Below the pieces are notes generated by a model, which worked only from the letters and a program-made list of their open reading frames with translations, was not told where the DNA came from and did not search any database. From Pseudomonas lundensis (lineage in GTDB: Bacteria; Pseudomonadota; Gammaproteobacteria; Pseudomonadales; Pseudomonadaceae): 64,000 nucleotides of DNA. The position numbers were made by a program, and so were the translations under genes. This document shows positions 26,408-35,233 of this stretch, one piece after another. Every line of letters starts with the position of its first letter. Positions within the stretch are counted from its first letter, which is position 1. The stretch is from contig NZ_JYKY01000005.1 in the NCBI RefSeq assembly GCF_001042985.1, positions 1-64,000 on the forward strand. Reading direction: 5' to 3'.

Positions 26408-27826
26408 TTAGGGCATCACCGGCGCCACATAAGTCAGCGTCGTGCCCAACGCCCACAGCAAAAACAGCACCAGTGGCGTGTGCACCAGCAATTGCACGAA
26501 CGAGAAACCGATCAGGTCCCGTGCTTTCAAGCCCAGTACACCTAGCAGCGGCAGCATGTAAAACGGGTTGATCAGGTTCGGCAAGGCTTCAGCCGCGTTG
26601 TAAATCTGTACCGCCCACCCCAAGTGGTACTCCAGATCATTGGCGACTTGCATCACGTAAGGCGCTTCGATAATCCATTTGCCACCCCCCGACGGGATGA
26701 AGAACCCCAGCACCGCCGAGTACACGCCCATCAACACGGCGTAGGTATCGTGGGACGCAATCTGCACAAAGAACGTGGAGATGTGATGCGCCAGGGTTTC
26801 GCCGTTTGTGCCCTTGACCACGGTCATCAGGGCCGCAATCGAGCCGTACAGCGGAAACTGGATCAGCACCCCGGTCGTGGTCGGCACGGCGCTGGCCACG
26901 GCATTCAGAAAACTGCGCGGGCGCCAGTGCAGCAATGCACCGAGCATCAGAAACAAAAAGTTGTAGGTGTTGAGGCCTGAAATGGCGCTGATTGCCGGTT
27001 TGGTCGAGAACTCGTGGAACAACCAGCCCGCCGCCAGCAACACCAGCAAAAGGGTCAGCACCGGACTGTATTCCAGCCACTCGCCGGGTCGTGTGCGCGC
27101 CGGCAGTTTGGGGAGGCTGAAGGCCGGATCAACGCCGCAGGCCGCCGCATCCCGGGCCGATTCCGGCCCCGGCGCCGTGGCGTAGGCAACGATCAGCGAC
27201 ACCACCACCAGCGCTGCCAGCAACACACCGGATTGCCACAGAAAGATGGTTTCAGTGAACGGGATCACCCCGGTGATTGCCAGAATCGAAGGCGGCAGGC
27301 TGGCGGGGTTGGCCTGCAACTGCGCGGCCGAGGATGACAGCCCCAGCGCCCACACCGCCCCCAATCCCAGATAGGCGGCTGCACCGGCGGCGCGATAGTC
27401 CATGCGCAGGTTCGTGCGGCGGGCCAGCGCCCGCACCAGCAACCCGCCGAACACCAGCGACAACCCCCAGTTGAGCAACGACGCCACCATCGAAATCAGG
27501 GCGACCCAGCACACCGCCTGTCGGCCGTTTTTCGGGACGTGTGCCAGTTTGTCGATGAGTTTGACCGCAGGCGGTGAGCTGGCCACCACGTAGCCGCCAA
27601 TCACCACGAAGCACATTTGCAGGGTGAAGGGGATCAGGCTCCAGAAGCCGTCACCGAACGCCTTCGCGGCATCCGTGGGTTTGGCACCCATCGCCAGGGT
27701 GGCCAGTGCCACGGTGATCACGGCGACGGCGGCAAACACCCAGGAGTCAGGGAACCAGCGCTCCGCCCAATTGGAGCAGCGCAGGGCAAAGCGGGCATAA
27801 CGGCTGGATTCAATCTCAGCGGCCAT
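26408..27826 (-). CDS. AtoE-family short-chain fatty acid transporter
   Basis: 472-residue inner-membrane protein with about 12 hydrophobic segments. Family segments include FWSLIPFTLQMCFVVIGGYVVA, a loop with SPPAVKLIDKLA, and a C-terminal part with FIPSGGGKWIIEAPYV, characteristic of AtoE-like permeases. These import short-chain fatty acids such as acetoacetate or butyrate. No thiolase or CoA-transferase gene is adjacent, so the substrate cannot be narrowed from context. Monocistronic. Confidence 0.88.
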   Translation of the reverse strand: MAAEIESSRYARFALRCSNWAERWFPDSWVFAAVAVITVALATLAMGAKPTDAAKAFGDGFWSLIPFTLQMCFVVIGGYVVASSPPAVKLIDKLAHVPKNGRQAVCWVALISMVASLLNWGLSLVFGGLLVRALARRTNLRMDYRAAGAAAYLGLGAVWALGLSSSAAQLQANPASLPPSILAITGVIPFTETIFLWQSGVLLAALVVVSLIVAYATAPGPESARDAAACGVDPAFSLPKLPARTRPGEWLEYSPVLTLLLVLLAAGWLFHEFSTKPAISAISGLNTYNFLFLMLGALLHWRPRSFLNAVASAVPTTTGVLIQFPLYGSIAALMTVVKGTNGETLAHHISTFFVQIASHDTYAVLMGVYSAVLGFFIPSGGGKWIIEAPYVMQVANDLEYHLGWAVQIYNAAEALPNLINPFYMLPLLGVLGLKARDLIGFSFVQLLVHTPLVLFLLWALGTTLTYVAPVMP

Positions 27827-28038
27827 GGGAAATACCTCGTTGTTCTTATGATTATGGTGACGCCTGCGCGCAGCCTTTCAGAGCGTCAAGGCATCAGCGG
27901 CGGCGGGCCAATACAGTAAATCAATCGACGGGGATTTCCGATGGGCAGTCGCTTTGAACCAACTCGCGAGGTCTACAGTCACTGCCTGTAAGCGGCAATG
28001 GTGCCGTTGTGTAACGACCTGACTACAAGGAGTTCACG

Positions 28039-28203
28039 ATGAAAGAGCAAACGTGTGATTGTCCGGACTGCAACTGCAAAGTGGGTGCCCAAGGCGTGGA
28101 GCGCGACGGGAAACAGTACTGCTGCAAGGCGTGCGCCGATCATCACCCCGACGGTCAGGGGTGTGCGTCATCCAGCGGTTGCCATTGCGGCGATAAACGC
28201 TAA
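28039..28203 (+). CDS. Bacterial metallothionein (SmtA/BmtA family)
   Basis: 54-residue protein, too short for most ORF lists. It has ten cysteines (6, 8, 11, 13, 28, 29, 32, 42, 48, 50) and three histidines (35, 36, 49). The pattern is CDCPDCNC near the start, YCCKAC in the middle and GCHCG at the end, the same plan as the zinc- and cadmium-binding SmtA/BmtA proteins. It binds zinc, cadmium or copper in the cytoplasm. A strong AAGGAG (28027-28032) with 6-base spacing precedes the ATG, and a hairpin follows the gene. No SmtB-type repressor gene is adjacent. Confidence 0.93.
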   Translation: MKEQTCDCPDCNCKVGAQGVERDGKQYCCKACADHHPDGQGCASSSGCHCGDKR

Positions 28204-28221
28204 ATGAGCTGAGTGCAGACT

Positions 28222-28245
28222 CGCGCAGTCGTGGACTGCGCGTTT
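28222..28245 (+). terminator. Terminator of the metallothionein gene
   Basis: A perfect 9-bp stem (CGCGCAGTC / GACTGCGCG) with a GTG loop and a short TTT tail begins 18 bases after the stop codon. The T-run is short, so termination may be partial. Confidence 0.7.
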
Positions 28246-28258
28246 GCGCCACTGCCCT

Positions 28259-28489
28259 TCATGTTGAAGCCAGGCGCCATTTCACGTTGGCAATGCCTTT
28301 TCGTTCCATTTGCGCGCGATCGAGCTTTTTGGCGGCTTCGCGTTCATTGCGGGCAATGCGTTCAACCCCAGCGTCACAACCCGCCCAGTACCAGGCCGTG
28401 AGATTGTCCAGCGCGGCGTGGCGGATGATGAATGACTTGGGCTCGCCATGCAGCGTGTAATCAATAATGAATAATTTTGCCGAGTTCAT
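28259..28489 (-). CDS. Small hypothetical protein, DUF6555-like
   Basis: 76-residue soluble protein (start MNSAKLFIIDYTLHGEPKSF). The segments HGEPKSFIIR, A-W-W-A-CDAGV and VKWRLA match a small pseudomonad family I remember as DUF6555, of unknown function. It is convergent with the metallothionein gene. The domain number is from memory. Confidence 0.7.
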   Translation of the reverse strand: MNSAKLFIIDYTLHGEPKSFIIRHAALDNLTAWYWAGCDAGVERIARNEREAAKKLDRAQMERKGIANVKWRLAST

Positions 28490-28710
28490 GATTCAGACAT
28501 TTCTCCCTGTGTTGAGTAAGTGAGTCTGTGGCTTTCAAAAAATTCACTCCAATTGACGGTCGCCGCCATCGGTTCAGGACTATCTGCCAGTGGACTGATG
28601 TGGATCCATTAAAAGGTGAATTTTTTTGATGAGCGGTCGTCTCACCCTCTCTAGAAAATCGGCCTGACGCCGATGTCGTGGTATGCAGCCCCCATTCCCT
28701 CAGGTATCCC

Positions 28711-30027
28711 ATGTTTAACAAACGCATGAAGCAAGAGCTAGCGGCTCTTCGTGAAGAATTGTCCAGCCTGCAGCAAGTCAGAGAGAGCCTGGACAGCGAA
28801 ATGCTGGTGCTCTCGCTGGGAGCGGATGGGCGCATCGAGACGGCGAATCACAACTTCACGCAAGAAATGCAGTATGCAAACAGTGCGCTGGTGGGGCGGC
28901 ACATTGATGAGCTGGTGCCTGCGCACCTGAAAAACGACGAACATTACCGTCGGTTCAAAACGGCGATGACCCGCAACGAGCATTTCAGCGGCACCGTGCG
29001 TTTGTTGCGCGGCAATGGCCAGGAGGCATGGCTGCGCTCGATCATGCAGCCGATTCTGGATTCCAGCGGGCGTGTGCTGCGGATTTCGATTTTCTCCAGC
29101 GACCTGACGCGCACCATCGAAACCTCCCGCGACCACGAAAACCTGATGAGTGCCCTGTTGCGTTCCACGGCCGTGATCGAGTTCAACCTCGCTGGCGAAG
29201 TGCTGACGGCCAACGATCGTTTTCTGCACGGCATGGGGTACACCCTGGCGCAAATTCAGGGCAAGCATCACAGCCTGTTTTGCACGGCTCAGGAGCAGAA
29301 CAGCGCTGAATACGAGGCGTTCTGGAAGCGGCTCATTGCCGGTGAATTTGTTGCCGGGCGTTTTCAGCGCGTTGACAGCCATGGCCGTGACGTCTGGCTT
29401 GAAGCCTCGTACAACCCTGTGCGTGACGCCAATAACACCCTGTACAAAGTGGTCAAGTTCGCGACGGTGATTACCGATCAGGTCCACCGGGAGCAGGCGG
29501 TTTCAGAGGCGGCGGGTATCGCTTACAGCACGTCTTTGCAAACCGATGAAAGCGCCCAGCGCGGCACCAAGGTGGTGACCCAGGCCGTTGAGGTCATGCG
29601 GGATCTGGCCAAACACATGCAGCAGGCCGGCGATGGCATCGAAGCCCTTAACGACCAGTCGCAAGTGATTGGGAGCATCGTCAAAACCATCAGCGCGATT
29701 GCCGAGCAAACCAACCTGCTGGCGCTCAACGCCGCGATTGAAGCCGCCCGCGCCGGGGAGCAGGGGCGCGGTTTTGCGGTGGTGGCCGACGAAGTGCGGC
29801 AATTGGCCTCGCGCACCAGCAAAGCCACGGAAGAGATCATCAACGTGGTGCGTCAAAACCAGGACATGGCGCGTGACGCCGTGACCCTGATGGCCGACGG
29901 CAAATTGCAGGCCGAACAGGGGCTGGCATTGGCGGCGGAAGCGGGCACGGTGATTGTCGAAATTCAGGACGGCGCGCAAAAAGTGGTGGATGCGGTCGGG
30001 CAATTCGCCAACCAACTGTCGACCTGA
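28711..30027 (+). CDS. PAS-PAS-MCP soluble chemoreceptor, BdlA-like
   Basis: 438 residues from ATG 28711; an upstream in-frame start at 28678 has no support. There is no membrane segment. Two PAS domains at about 20-125 and 140-250 are followed by a short methyl-accepting signalling domain with the conserved hairpin tip [20 protein letters not shown]. This is the layout of P. aeruginosa BdlA, which controls biofilm dispersal in response to environmental cues, and of Aer-like soluble receptors. It stands alone, with no che genes nearby. A 6-bp hairpin (ATCGGC/GCCGAT at 28658-28674) lies in its leader. The BdlA role is inference from architecture. Confidence 0.82.
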   Translation: MFNKRMKQELAALREELSSLQQVRESLDSEMLVLSLGADGRIETANHNFTQEMQYANSALVGRHIDELVPAHLKNDEHYRRFKTAMTRNEHFSGTVRLLRGNGQEAWLRSIMQPILDSSGRVLRISIFSSDLTRTIETSRDHENLMSALLRSTAVIEFNLAGEVLTANDRFLHGMGYTLAQIQGKHHSLFCTAQEQNSAEYEAFWKRLIAGEFVAGRFQRVDSHGRDVWLEASYNPVRDANNTLYKVVKFATVITDQVHREQAVSEAAGIAYSTSLQTDESAQRGTKVVTQAVEVMRDLAKHMQQAGDGIEALNDQSQVIGSIVKTISAIAEQTNLLALNAAIEAARAGEQGRGFAVVADEVRQLASRTSKATEEIINVVRQNQDMARDAVTLMADGKLQAEQGLALAAEAGTVIVEIQDGAQKVVDAVGQFANQLST

Positions 30028-30124
30028 GTCGTGATGCACGAGGGTTGCGCATAAGAAAAGTAACCTTCGAGTGACGGAAAAAGAACGTCTGGGAGTAAAC
30101 TCTGCGCTTTCCAAAGGAGTTTCT

Positions 30125-31009
30125 ATGAGTCTCTACCAGTCGAGCATTCTGGCTAAACCTATCCCTTCGCAAGCGCGTTACCTGTTTTTCGCCCTCAAGT
30201 CAGTAGAAGCATTGCCGGCTGCACTCGACGTTCTGTCGCAGTGGGTGGACGGCAAAAGCGTGGTGGCGGGGTTTGGCTCGCCGCTGGTAATGGCGTTGGG
30301 GGCTAAGGTTCCAGGCTTGCGCGTCTTTCCGGCACTCAATGCCATGGTTGAAAACCCGTCGACCCAGCACGCCCTGTGGCTGTGGCTGTTGGGTGATGAC
30401 CGTGGCGAGCTGCTGCATCGCAGCCAAAAAATCGAGACGGCGCTGGCGTCAGCCTTCAACCTGCTGCAAGTGACGGAAGGCTTCCGCTACGGCACCGACC
30501 GCGACCTGACCGGCTACGAAGACGGCACGGAAAACCCGGTGGACGATGCAGCGGTCGAGGCCGCCATCGTTGCCCATGCAGGCCCGGGCCTGGACGGCGG
30601 CAGCTTTGTTGCGATCCAGCAGTGGCAGCATGATTTGAACGGTTTTGCGGCGCTGCCGTCCGAAGAGCAAGACAACATCATGGGCCGTCGCATGAGCGAC
30701 AACGAGGAACTGGACGACGCGCCAGCGTCCGCCCACGTCAAGCGCACTGCGCAGGAAAGCTTCACACCTGAGGCCTTTATCGTGCGCCGCTCCATGCCGT
30801 GGACTGAAAACGGCAAGTCGGGCCTGATGTTTGTCGCCTTCGGTCGCAGCCTCAACGCCTTTGAAGTGCAACTGCGCCGCATGAGCGGCATGGAAGACGG
30901 CATCATTGATGGCCTGTACCGCTACAGCCGACCGCTCAATGGCGGCTATTACTGGTGCCCACCGATGAAAGACGGCCGCCTGGACCTCGCAGCGGTGTGC
31001 GCGGGCTAA
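30125..31009 (+). CDS. DyP-type heme peroxidase (YfeX-like)
   Basis: 294 residues from ATG 30125, which follows AAGGAG at 30114-30119; an in-frame GTG at 30071 is less likely. It carries the DyP signature GYEDGTENP (GxxDG, with the catalytic aspartate), the proximal-histidine region DDAPASAHVKRTAQESF, and the C-terminal segment MSGMEDGIIDGLYRYSRPLNGGYYWCPP typical of YfeX-type enzymes. It uses heme and peroxide to oxidise small substrates. There is no signal peptide and no encapsulin gene nearby, so it is probably cytoplasmic and free. Confidence 0.9.
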   Translation: MSLYQSSILAKPIPSQARYLFFALKSVEALPAALDVLSQWVDGKSVVAGFGSPLVMALGAKVPGLRVFPALNAMVENPSTQHALWLWLLGDDRGELLHRSQKIETALASAFNLLQVTEGFRYGTDRDLTGYEDGTENPVDDAAVEAAIVAHAGPGLDGGSFVAIQQWQHDLNGFAALPSEEQDNIMGRRMSDNEELDDAPASAHVKRTAQESFTPEAFIVRRSMPWTENGKSGLMFVAFGRSLNAFEVQLRRMSGMEDGIIDGLYRYSRPLNGGYYWCPPMKDGRLDLAAVCAG

Positions 31010-31101
31010 CTCTTTTTGGTGTTCTCCCCCTGCCTTGGCTGAACCGTTTTTTTAAGGTTTGTCTGATGTTTCACATGCTGCTGGCTCCCTAGGCTGGCAG
31101 C

Positions 31102-33933
31102 ATGAAGCTCAAACAGTTTTTCCGTCCGTTAGATGCCTCGTTCTCGACCTCAATCGCAGCGCGTACGTTGCTGCGTTCTTTTTTCGTGGCGTTGCTGCTT
31201 TCGTTGTTCGGCGGGCTCTATGTCTATGTGAATTCCAGCTTTGACCGGGAGATATCCAAGCGTCGCGGCTACATGAGCGGCGCCATTCTCGAAGCCCAGC
31301 GCTTTTTTACCGGCCATGAAATTCTCCTCAAGAACTTGAGCTTGTCGGCGGTGCGCAACACCAGACCCGCCCCCCCTGAAGCGCAAGCAGACAGCGACGA
31401 GTTCCAGCTGGTGTTGGGGCAGGGCGTCCATTCGTGGAGTCTGTGGCAAAAGTCCCGCGAACTGGATTACCTGCGCAGCCAAAAAATAAACCTGCTGTAC
31501 GTCAAGGCGGGCAACGCTTTGCAGGCCGAGCGCCTGACGCAGGCGGCACTCAACCCCGTGGCAGTGAACCAAGACGTATTGCGTCAGCTCAAGGCGCTTG
31601 AGCACTCGCAGGCGACGGTCACCGGTGAGCATTGGTTTAACGCCACGCCGAATCTGGTTATGACAGAAAGCTCGGCGCTGTACCTGTTTACCTTGCTCGA
31701 CAAGCGTGACCCGGCGTCAGGCTGGCTCGGACTGGAGATCGAAGGCGCGGATATTTCCGCGGCCATGGACCGCAAGCACGCGGGTGACTTTGTCGTGCTC
31801 AATGCACGGGGGGAAGAAATCTTCGCCAGTGCCTTGAACCCTGGCCTGCGACAGGCCCTGCAACGGTTTCCCGGTGATCGGCATTTTGGTTTTACCGGCG
31901 ACGGGCTGTTGCCCGATTACCTGATCATGCGCAACCAATTGGGGTATGCCGACCTGCACGTGGTGTACTCGATGGAGTTCAGCCACTTGCTGCTGGCCAT
32001 GCGCGAGCCGTTGTTGATTGCCCTGCTGCTGGGGTTTGGCAGTGCGCTCGGGATGGGCTTGCTGGTGCGGCGCATTGAGCGGCAGTTAATCACCCCGGCG
32101 ATTTACCGCAAACAGGCCCTGATCGAAAGCGAGGCGTTCAGCCGCGCGGTGATCCAGACCGCCCCTGTCGCGTTGTGTGTGCTGCGTCGCGCCAACGGTG
32201 CCGTGGTGCTGGAAAACACCCTCGCCCAGCATTGGCTGGGGCGCGGCCGTGAACGCGATGAGCTGTGCCATGAATGGATCGATCACGCGTACAACAACGA
32301 CGGCATTCACCGCATCGATGAATTTTCGGTGGCGGGGCGTCATCTGCACATCAGTTTTGTCGCCACCCGTTACAAGGGTGAAGACGTGTTGCTGTGTGCA
32401 TTCAGCGATATCAGTGCGCACAAGGAAGTCGAACTGGCGCTGGAGCAGGCCAAGCGAGAGGCTGACAAGGCCAATGAAGCCAAAACCCTGTTCCTCGCCA
32501 CCATGAGCCATGAAATCCGCACACCTTTATATGGCGCGCTGGGCACCCTGGAATTGTTGGGCCGCACCCAGCTCAACCCGCGGCAACAGGAATACCTGCA
32601 CGCCATTCAGAATTCGTCGTCGACCTTGTTGCAGTTGATTTGCGACGTGCTCGACGTGTCGAAAATCGAGGCCGGGCAATTGGCGCTGGAAGTCAATGAA
32701 TTCGCACCGCTGGACCTGATTCAAGAGGTGGTCAACGGCTATTCGGCCGCTGCGCAAAGCAAGGGGTTACAGTTGTACGCACACATCGACCCGCACTTGC
32801 CCGATCAACTGATCGGAGATGGCCCGCGGATCCGGCAGATCCTCAACAACCTGTTGAGCAACGCGGTCAAATTCACCGAAAGCGGGCAGATCGTGGTGCG
32901 GGTCAACGTGCAAAGCCGGATCGACGAGCGCGTCACCGTGCTGTGGCAAGTCACGGACACCGGGCAGGGGATCGCGCAGCAAGACCAGCCGTTCCTGTTC
33001 GACCCGTTTTACCAGACCGGCAACCGCGCCAATGTGATTACCGGCACCGGGCTGGGCCTGTCGATTTGTCAGCGCTTGACGTACCTGATGAGCGGCAGCA
33101 TGCGGGTGGTCAGCGAGCCGGGGCTCGGCAGCAGCTTTACCTTGAGCCTGCCCCTTGAGCAGAGCAACGCGACGCCCGTGAGTGCACTGGTCGAGTTGTT
33201 GCCAGAAACGGTGTTTGTGGTGTCGTCGATGCAGGAAATGGCCGAGAACATCTGTGGCTGGTTGCGCCGCTGGGGCGCGAGGGCGCAAGTGTTGCGGGCG
33301 GGCATGGACATCAGCGACAGCAGCGCCGTGCTGGTTGAACTGCACCCCGGCGAATACCAGCAGCACCTTGCGCCCGACTGGCCGGGGCCGGTGATCGTGG
33401 CCTGCGGCAATGTCTGCTTTGCCCCGCCCGAGCAAGAAACACCGCAATGGCACGTCAACTTGAGCTACTTGCAAGACCTGCGTCGCGCGGTCAGCCAGGC
33501 TCAGGGGTTGAGCCCCTATGCGCGGCCTGTCGGGCCGGGCACCCGTGTCTACAAACCGCTGGGCCTGCATGTACTGGTGGTCGAAGACAACGCCATCAGC
33601 CAGTTGATTCTCAAGGATCAGCTTGAAGAGCTGGGCTGCACGGTGGATCTGGCCTCGGACGGGCTGGAGGCGCTGGCGCTGTGGCAACAGTCGACCTTTG
33701 ACCGGGTGCTGACCGACGTCAACATGCCCCGCATGAACGGCTATGAACTGGCCACGCAATTGCGCCAACGCGATAGCAGCGTGCCGATCATCGGCGCGAC
33801 CGCCAACGCTCAGCACGAAGAGCGCGAGCGCTGCCTGGCGGTGGGCATGAATGAATGCCTGGTCAAACCCTTTGGCCTCAGTGCCCTATTTACCTGCCTT
33901 GAGCAAACCGGGAGAAAGTCTCATGCCGTATAG
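31102..33933 (+). CDS. pvrS: Hybrid sensor histidine kinase, PvrS-like
   Basis: 943-residue membrane sensor. TM1 lies at about 22-44, a periplasmic sensing domain at 45-290, and TM2 at about 298-320. A degenerate PAS-like region follows, then HisKA with H470 (ATMSHEIRTPLYG), HATPase at about 575-690 (GTGLGLSIC) and a receiver domain with D872 (VLTDVNMP). It has no C-terminal Hpt domain. The next three genes complete a set matching PvrS-PvrR-RcsC-RcsB, the regulators of CupD fimbriae in some P. aeruginosa strains. It overlaps the pvrR-like gene by 11 bases. The symbol is assigned by architecture and order. Confidence 0.82.
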   Translation: MKLKQFFRPLDASFSTSIAARTLLRSFFVALLLSLFGGLYVYVNSSFDREISKRRGYMSGAILEAQRFFTGHEILLKNLSLSAVRNTRPAPPEAQADSDEFQLVLGQGVHSWSLWQKSRELDYLRSQKINLLYVKAGNALQAERLTQAALNPVAVNQDVLRQLKALEHSQATVTGEHWFNATPNLVMTESSALYLFTLLDKRDPASGWLGLEIEGADISAAMDRKHAGDFVVLNARGEEIFASALNPGLRQALQRFPGDRHFGFTGDGLLPDYLIMRNQLGYADLHVVYSMEFSHLLLAMREPLLIALLLGFGSALGMGLLVRRIERQLITPAIYRKQALIESEAFSRAVIQTAPVALCVLRRANGAVVLENTLAQHWLGRGRERDELCHEWIDHAYNNDGIHRIDEFSVAGRHLHISFVATRYKGEDVLLCAFSDISAHKEVELALEQAKREADKANEAKTLFLATMSHEIRTPLYGALGTLELLGRTQLNPRQQEYLHAIQNSSSTLLQLICDVLDVSKIEAGQLALEVNEFAPLDLIQEVVNGYSAAAQSKGLQLYAHIDPHLPDQLIGDGPRIRQILNNLLSNAVKFTESGQIVVRVNVQSRIDERVTVLWQVTDTGQGIAQQDQPFLFDPFYQTGNRANVITGTGLGLSICQRLTYLMSGSMRVVSEPGLGSSFTLSLPLEQSNATPVSALVELLPETVFVVSSMQEMAENICGWLRRWGARAQVLRAGMDISDSSAVLVELHPGEYQQHLAPDWPGPVIVACGNVCFAPPEQETPQWHVNLSYLQDLRRAVSQAQGLSPYARPVGPGTRVYKPLGLHVLVVEDNAISQLILKDQLEELGCTVDLASDGLEALALWQQSTFDRVLTDVNMPRMNGYELATQLRQRDSSVPIIGATANAQHEERERCLAVGMNECLVKPFGLSALFTCLEQTGRKSHAV

Positions 33934-35113
33934 CGTTCTGATTGTGGAGGACCATCCTTTCCAGCATGAATACTTGCTCAACTTGTTCCGCGACCTGGGC
34001 AACATTCGTGTCGAAGCCGCCCGCGACGGCAATGAAGCGTTTGAGTGGCTGCAAAAACAACCGTTTGATCTGGTGCTCACCGACTTGCTGATGCCGGGCA
34101 TGGACGGCGTGCAATTGATTCAGCGGCTGGCGTCTTTGCCACACAAACCTGCCCTGGCGATCATGAGCGCGGCTTCGCGGCGGATGATTGTCAGCGCCAG
34201 TCTGGTGGCGCAAAGCATGGGGTTGAGCGTGGTGGGGCAGTTGTCCAAGCCGGTCGTGCCGCTGGCGGTGCGTACGTTGATGACCACGCTGGATAAATTG
34301 ATCACCACCGATCAACCCGTCGCCCGCGAGCCACTGGTGCTGGAGCGCGAAACCCTGCGTGACGCCATGCGCAGCGGGGCGTTACAGGCGTGGTTCCAGC
34401 CGAAAAAATCCCTGCACGACGGGCATATCGTGGCCGCCGAGGCGCTGGCGCGTTGGGTCCATCCTGAACTGGGGTTGCTGATACCGGCTGATTTCCTGCC
34501 CTCGCTGGTGAGCCTGGGCCTGGAAAAAGAGCTGTTGCTGCTGTTCATCAAGCAAACGATTGCTGCCCAGGCGAGCTGGACCAGTCAGGGGTACGACATC
34601 CCGGTGTCGATCAATTTGCCCACCCATTTGCTCGACGACGATGACCTGGCGGATGCGCTTCATGATTACGTGCGCGCGCAAGGCGGGATCCCGGCGAAAC
34701 TCGCTTTTGAGCTGATGGAGTGCTCGACCACGCAGGACATCAGCAAGTATTACGCGGGCGCCTGCCGGTTGCGCATGAAAGGGTTCGGGCTGGCACAGGA
34801 CGACTTTGGCCAGGGATTCAGCTCGTACTTCAACTTGGTGTCCACGCCGTTCACCGAGTTGAAAATCGACCGGGCGCTGGTACACGGGTGTGTGGAAAAC
34901 GAGAACCTAGCGTCGGCGCTGGCCAGTATCGTTGCGCTGGGGCGGCAATTGGGGCTAGAAGTGGTGGCCGAAGGGGTTGAAAGTCAGGAAGAGCTGGCCT
35001 TGTTACGCAAGCTCAACTGTGACCGGGTGCAGGGTTTTCTCATCTCGCGTGCCGTATCATCGGGCCACTTCGGCCACCTGCTGCACGAAGACGCACCGCC
35101 GCGACTGCACTGA
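33923..35113 (+). CDS. pvrR: Receiver-EAL response regulator, PvrR/RocR-like c-di-GMP phosphodiesterase
   Basis: 396 residues from ATG 33923, inside the end of the kinase gene. The receiver domain has D54 (VLTDLLMPGMDG), followed by an EAL domain from about 155. The residues needed for catalysis in RocR-type enzymes appear intact: EAL in AAEALARW, N in SINLP, the E-x-x-E of FELMEC, DDFG, the lysine in LKIDRAL, E in VAEGVE and Q in RVQGFL. It should hydrolyse c-di-GMP, with activity set by receiver phosphorylation or dimerisation. In the PvrR and RocR systems the EAL protein acts against fimbrial or biofilm output, which fits its place beside cluster B. Confidence 0.88.
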   Translation: MPYSVLIVEDHPFQHEYLLNLFRDLGNIRVEAARDGNEAFEWLQKQPFDLVLTDLLMPGMDGVQLIQRLASLPHKPALAIMSAASRRMIVSASLVAQSMGLSVVGQLSKPVVPLAVRTLMTTLDKLITTDQPVAREPLVLERETLRDAMRSGALQAWFQPKKSLHDGHIVAAEALARWVHPELGLLIPADFLPSLVSLGLEKELLLLFIKQTIAAQASWTSQGYDIPVSINLPTHLLDDDDLADALHDYVRAQGGIPAKLAFELMECSTTQDISKYYAGACRLRMKGFGLAQDDFGQGFSSYFNLVSTPFTELKIDRALVHGCVENENLASALASIVALGRQLGLEVVAEGVESQEELALLRKLNCDRVQGFLISRAVSSGHFGHLLHEDAPPRLH

Positions 35114-35233
35114 CCTCACCCTCGGCATCCCGTTGTTTCTAAAAGGTGAAGACCGCACGCATCGGCCGGCTTGCGCTCGACTAAGCTTCGAGCCAGCGCC
35201 GGTCAGACCCTCACGTAAATTACAGGACGTACC

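Noticed and set aside
30125..31009. Encapsulated DyP peroxidase cargo system
   Set aside because: No encapsulin gene next to it and no obvious C-terminal targeting peptide; the protein is YfeX-like.
35160..35215. Interrupted inverted repeat (CCGGC...GCTCGA / TCGAGC...GCCGG) before the RcsC-like gene
   Set aside because: The stem is broken by mismatches and has no T-run, so I cannot support a terminator or attenuator.
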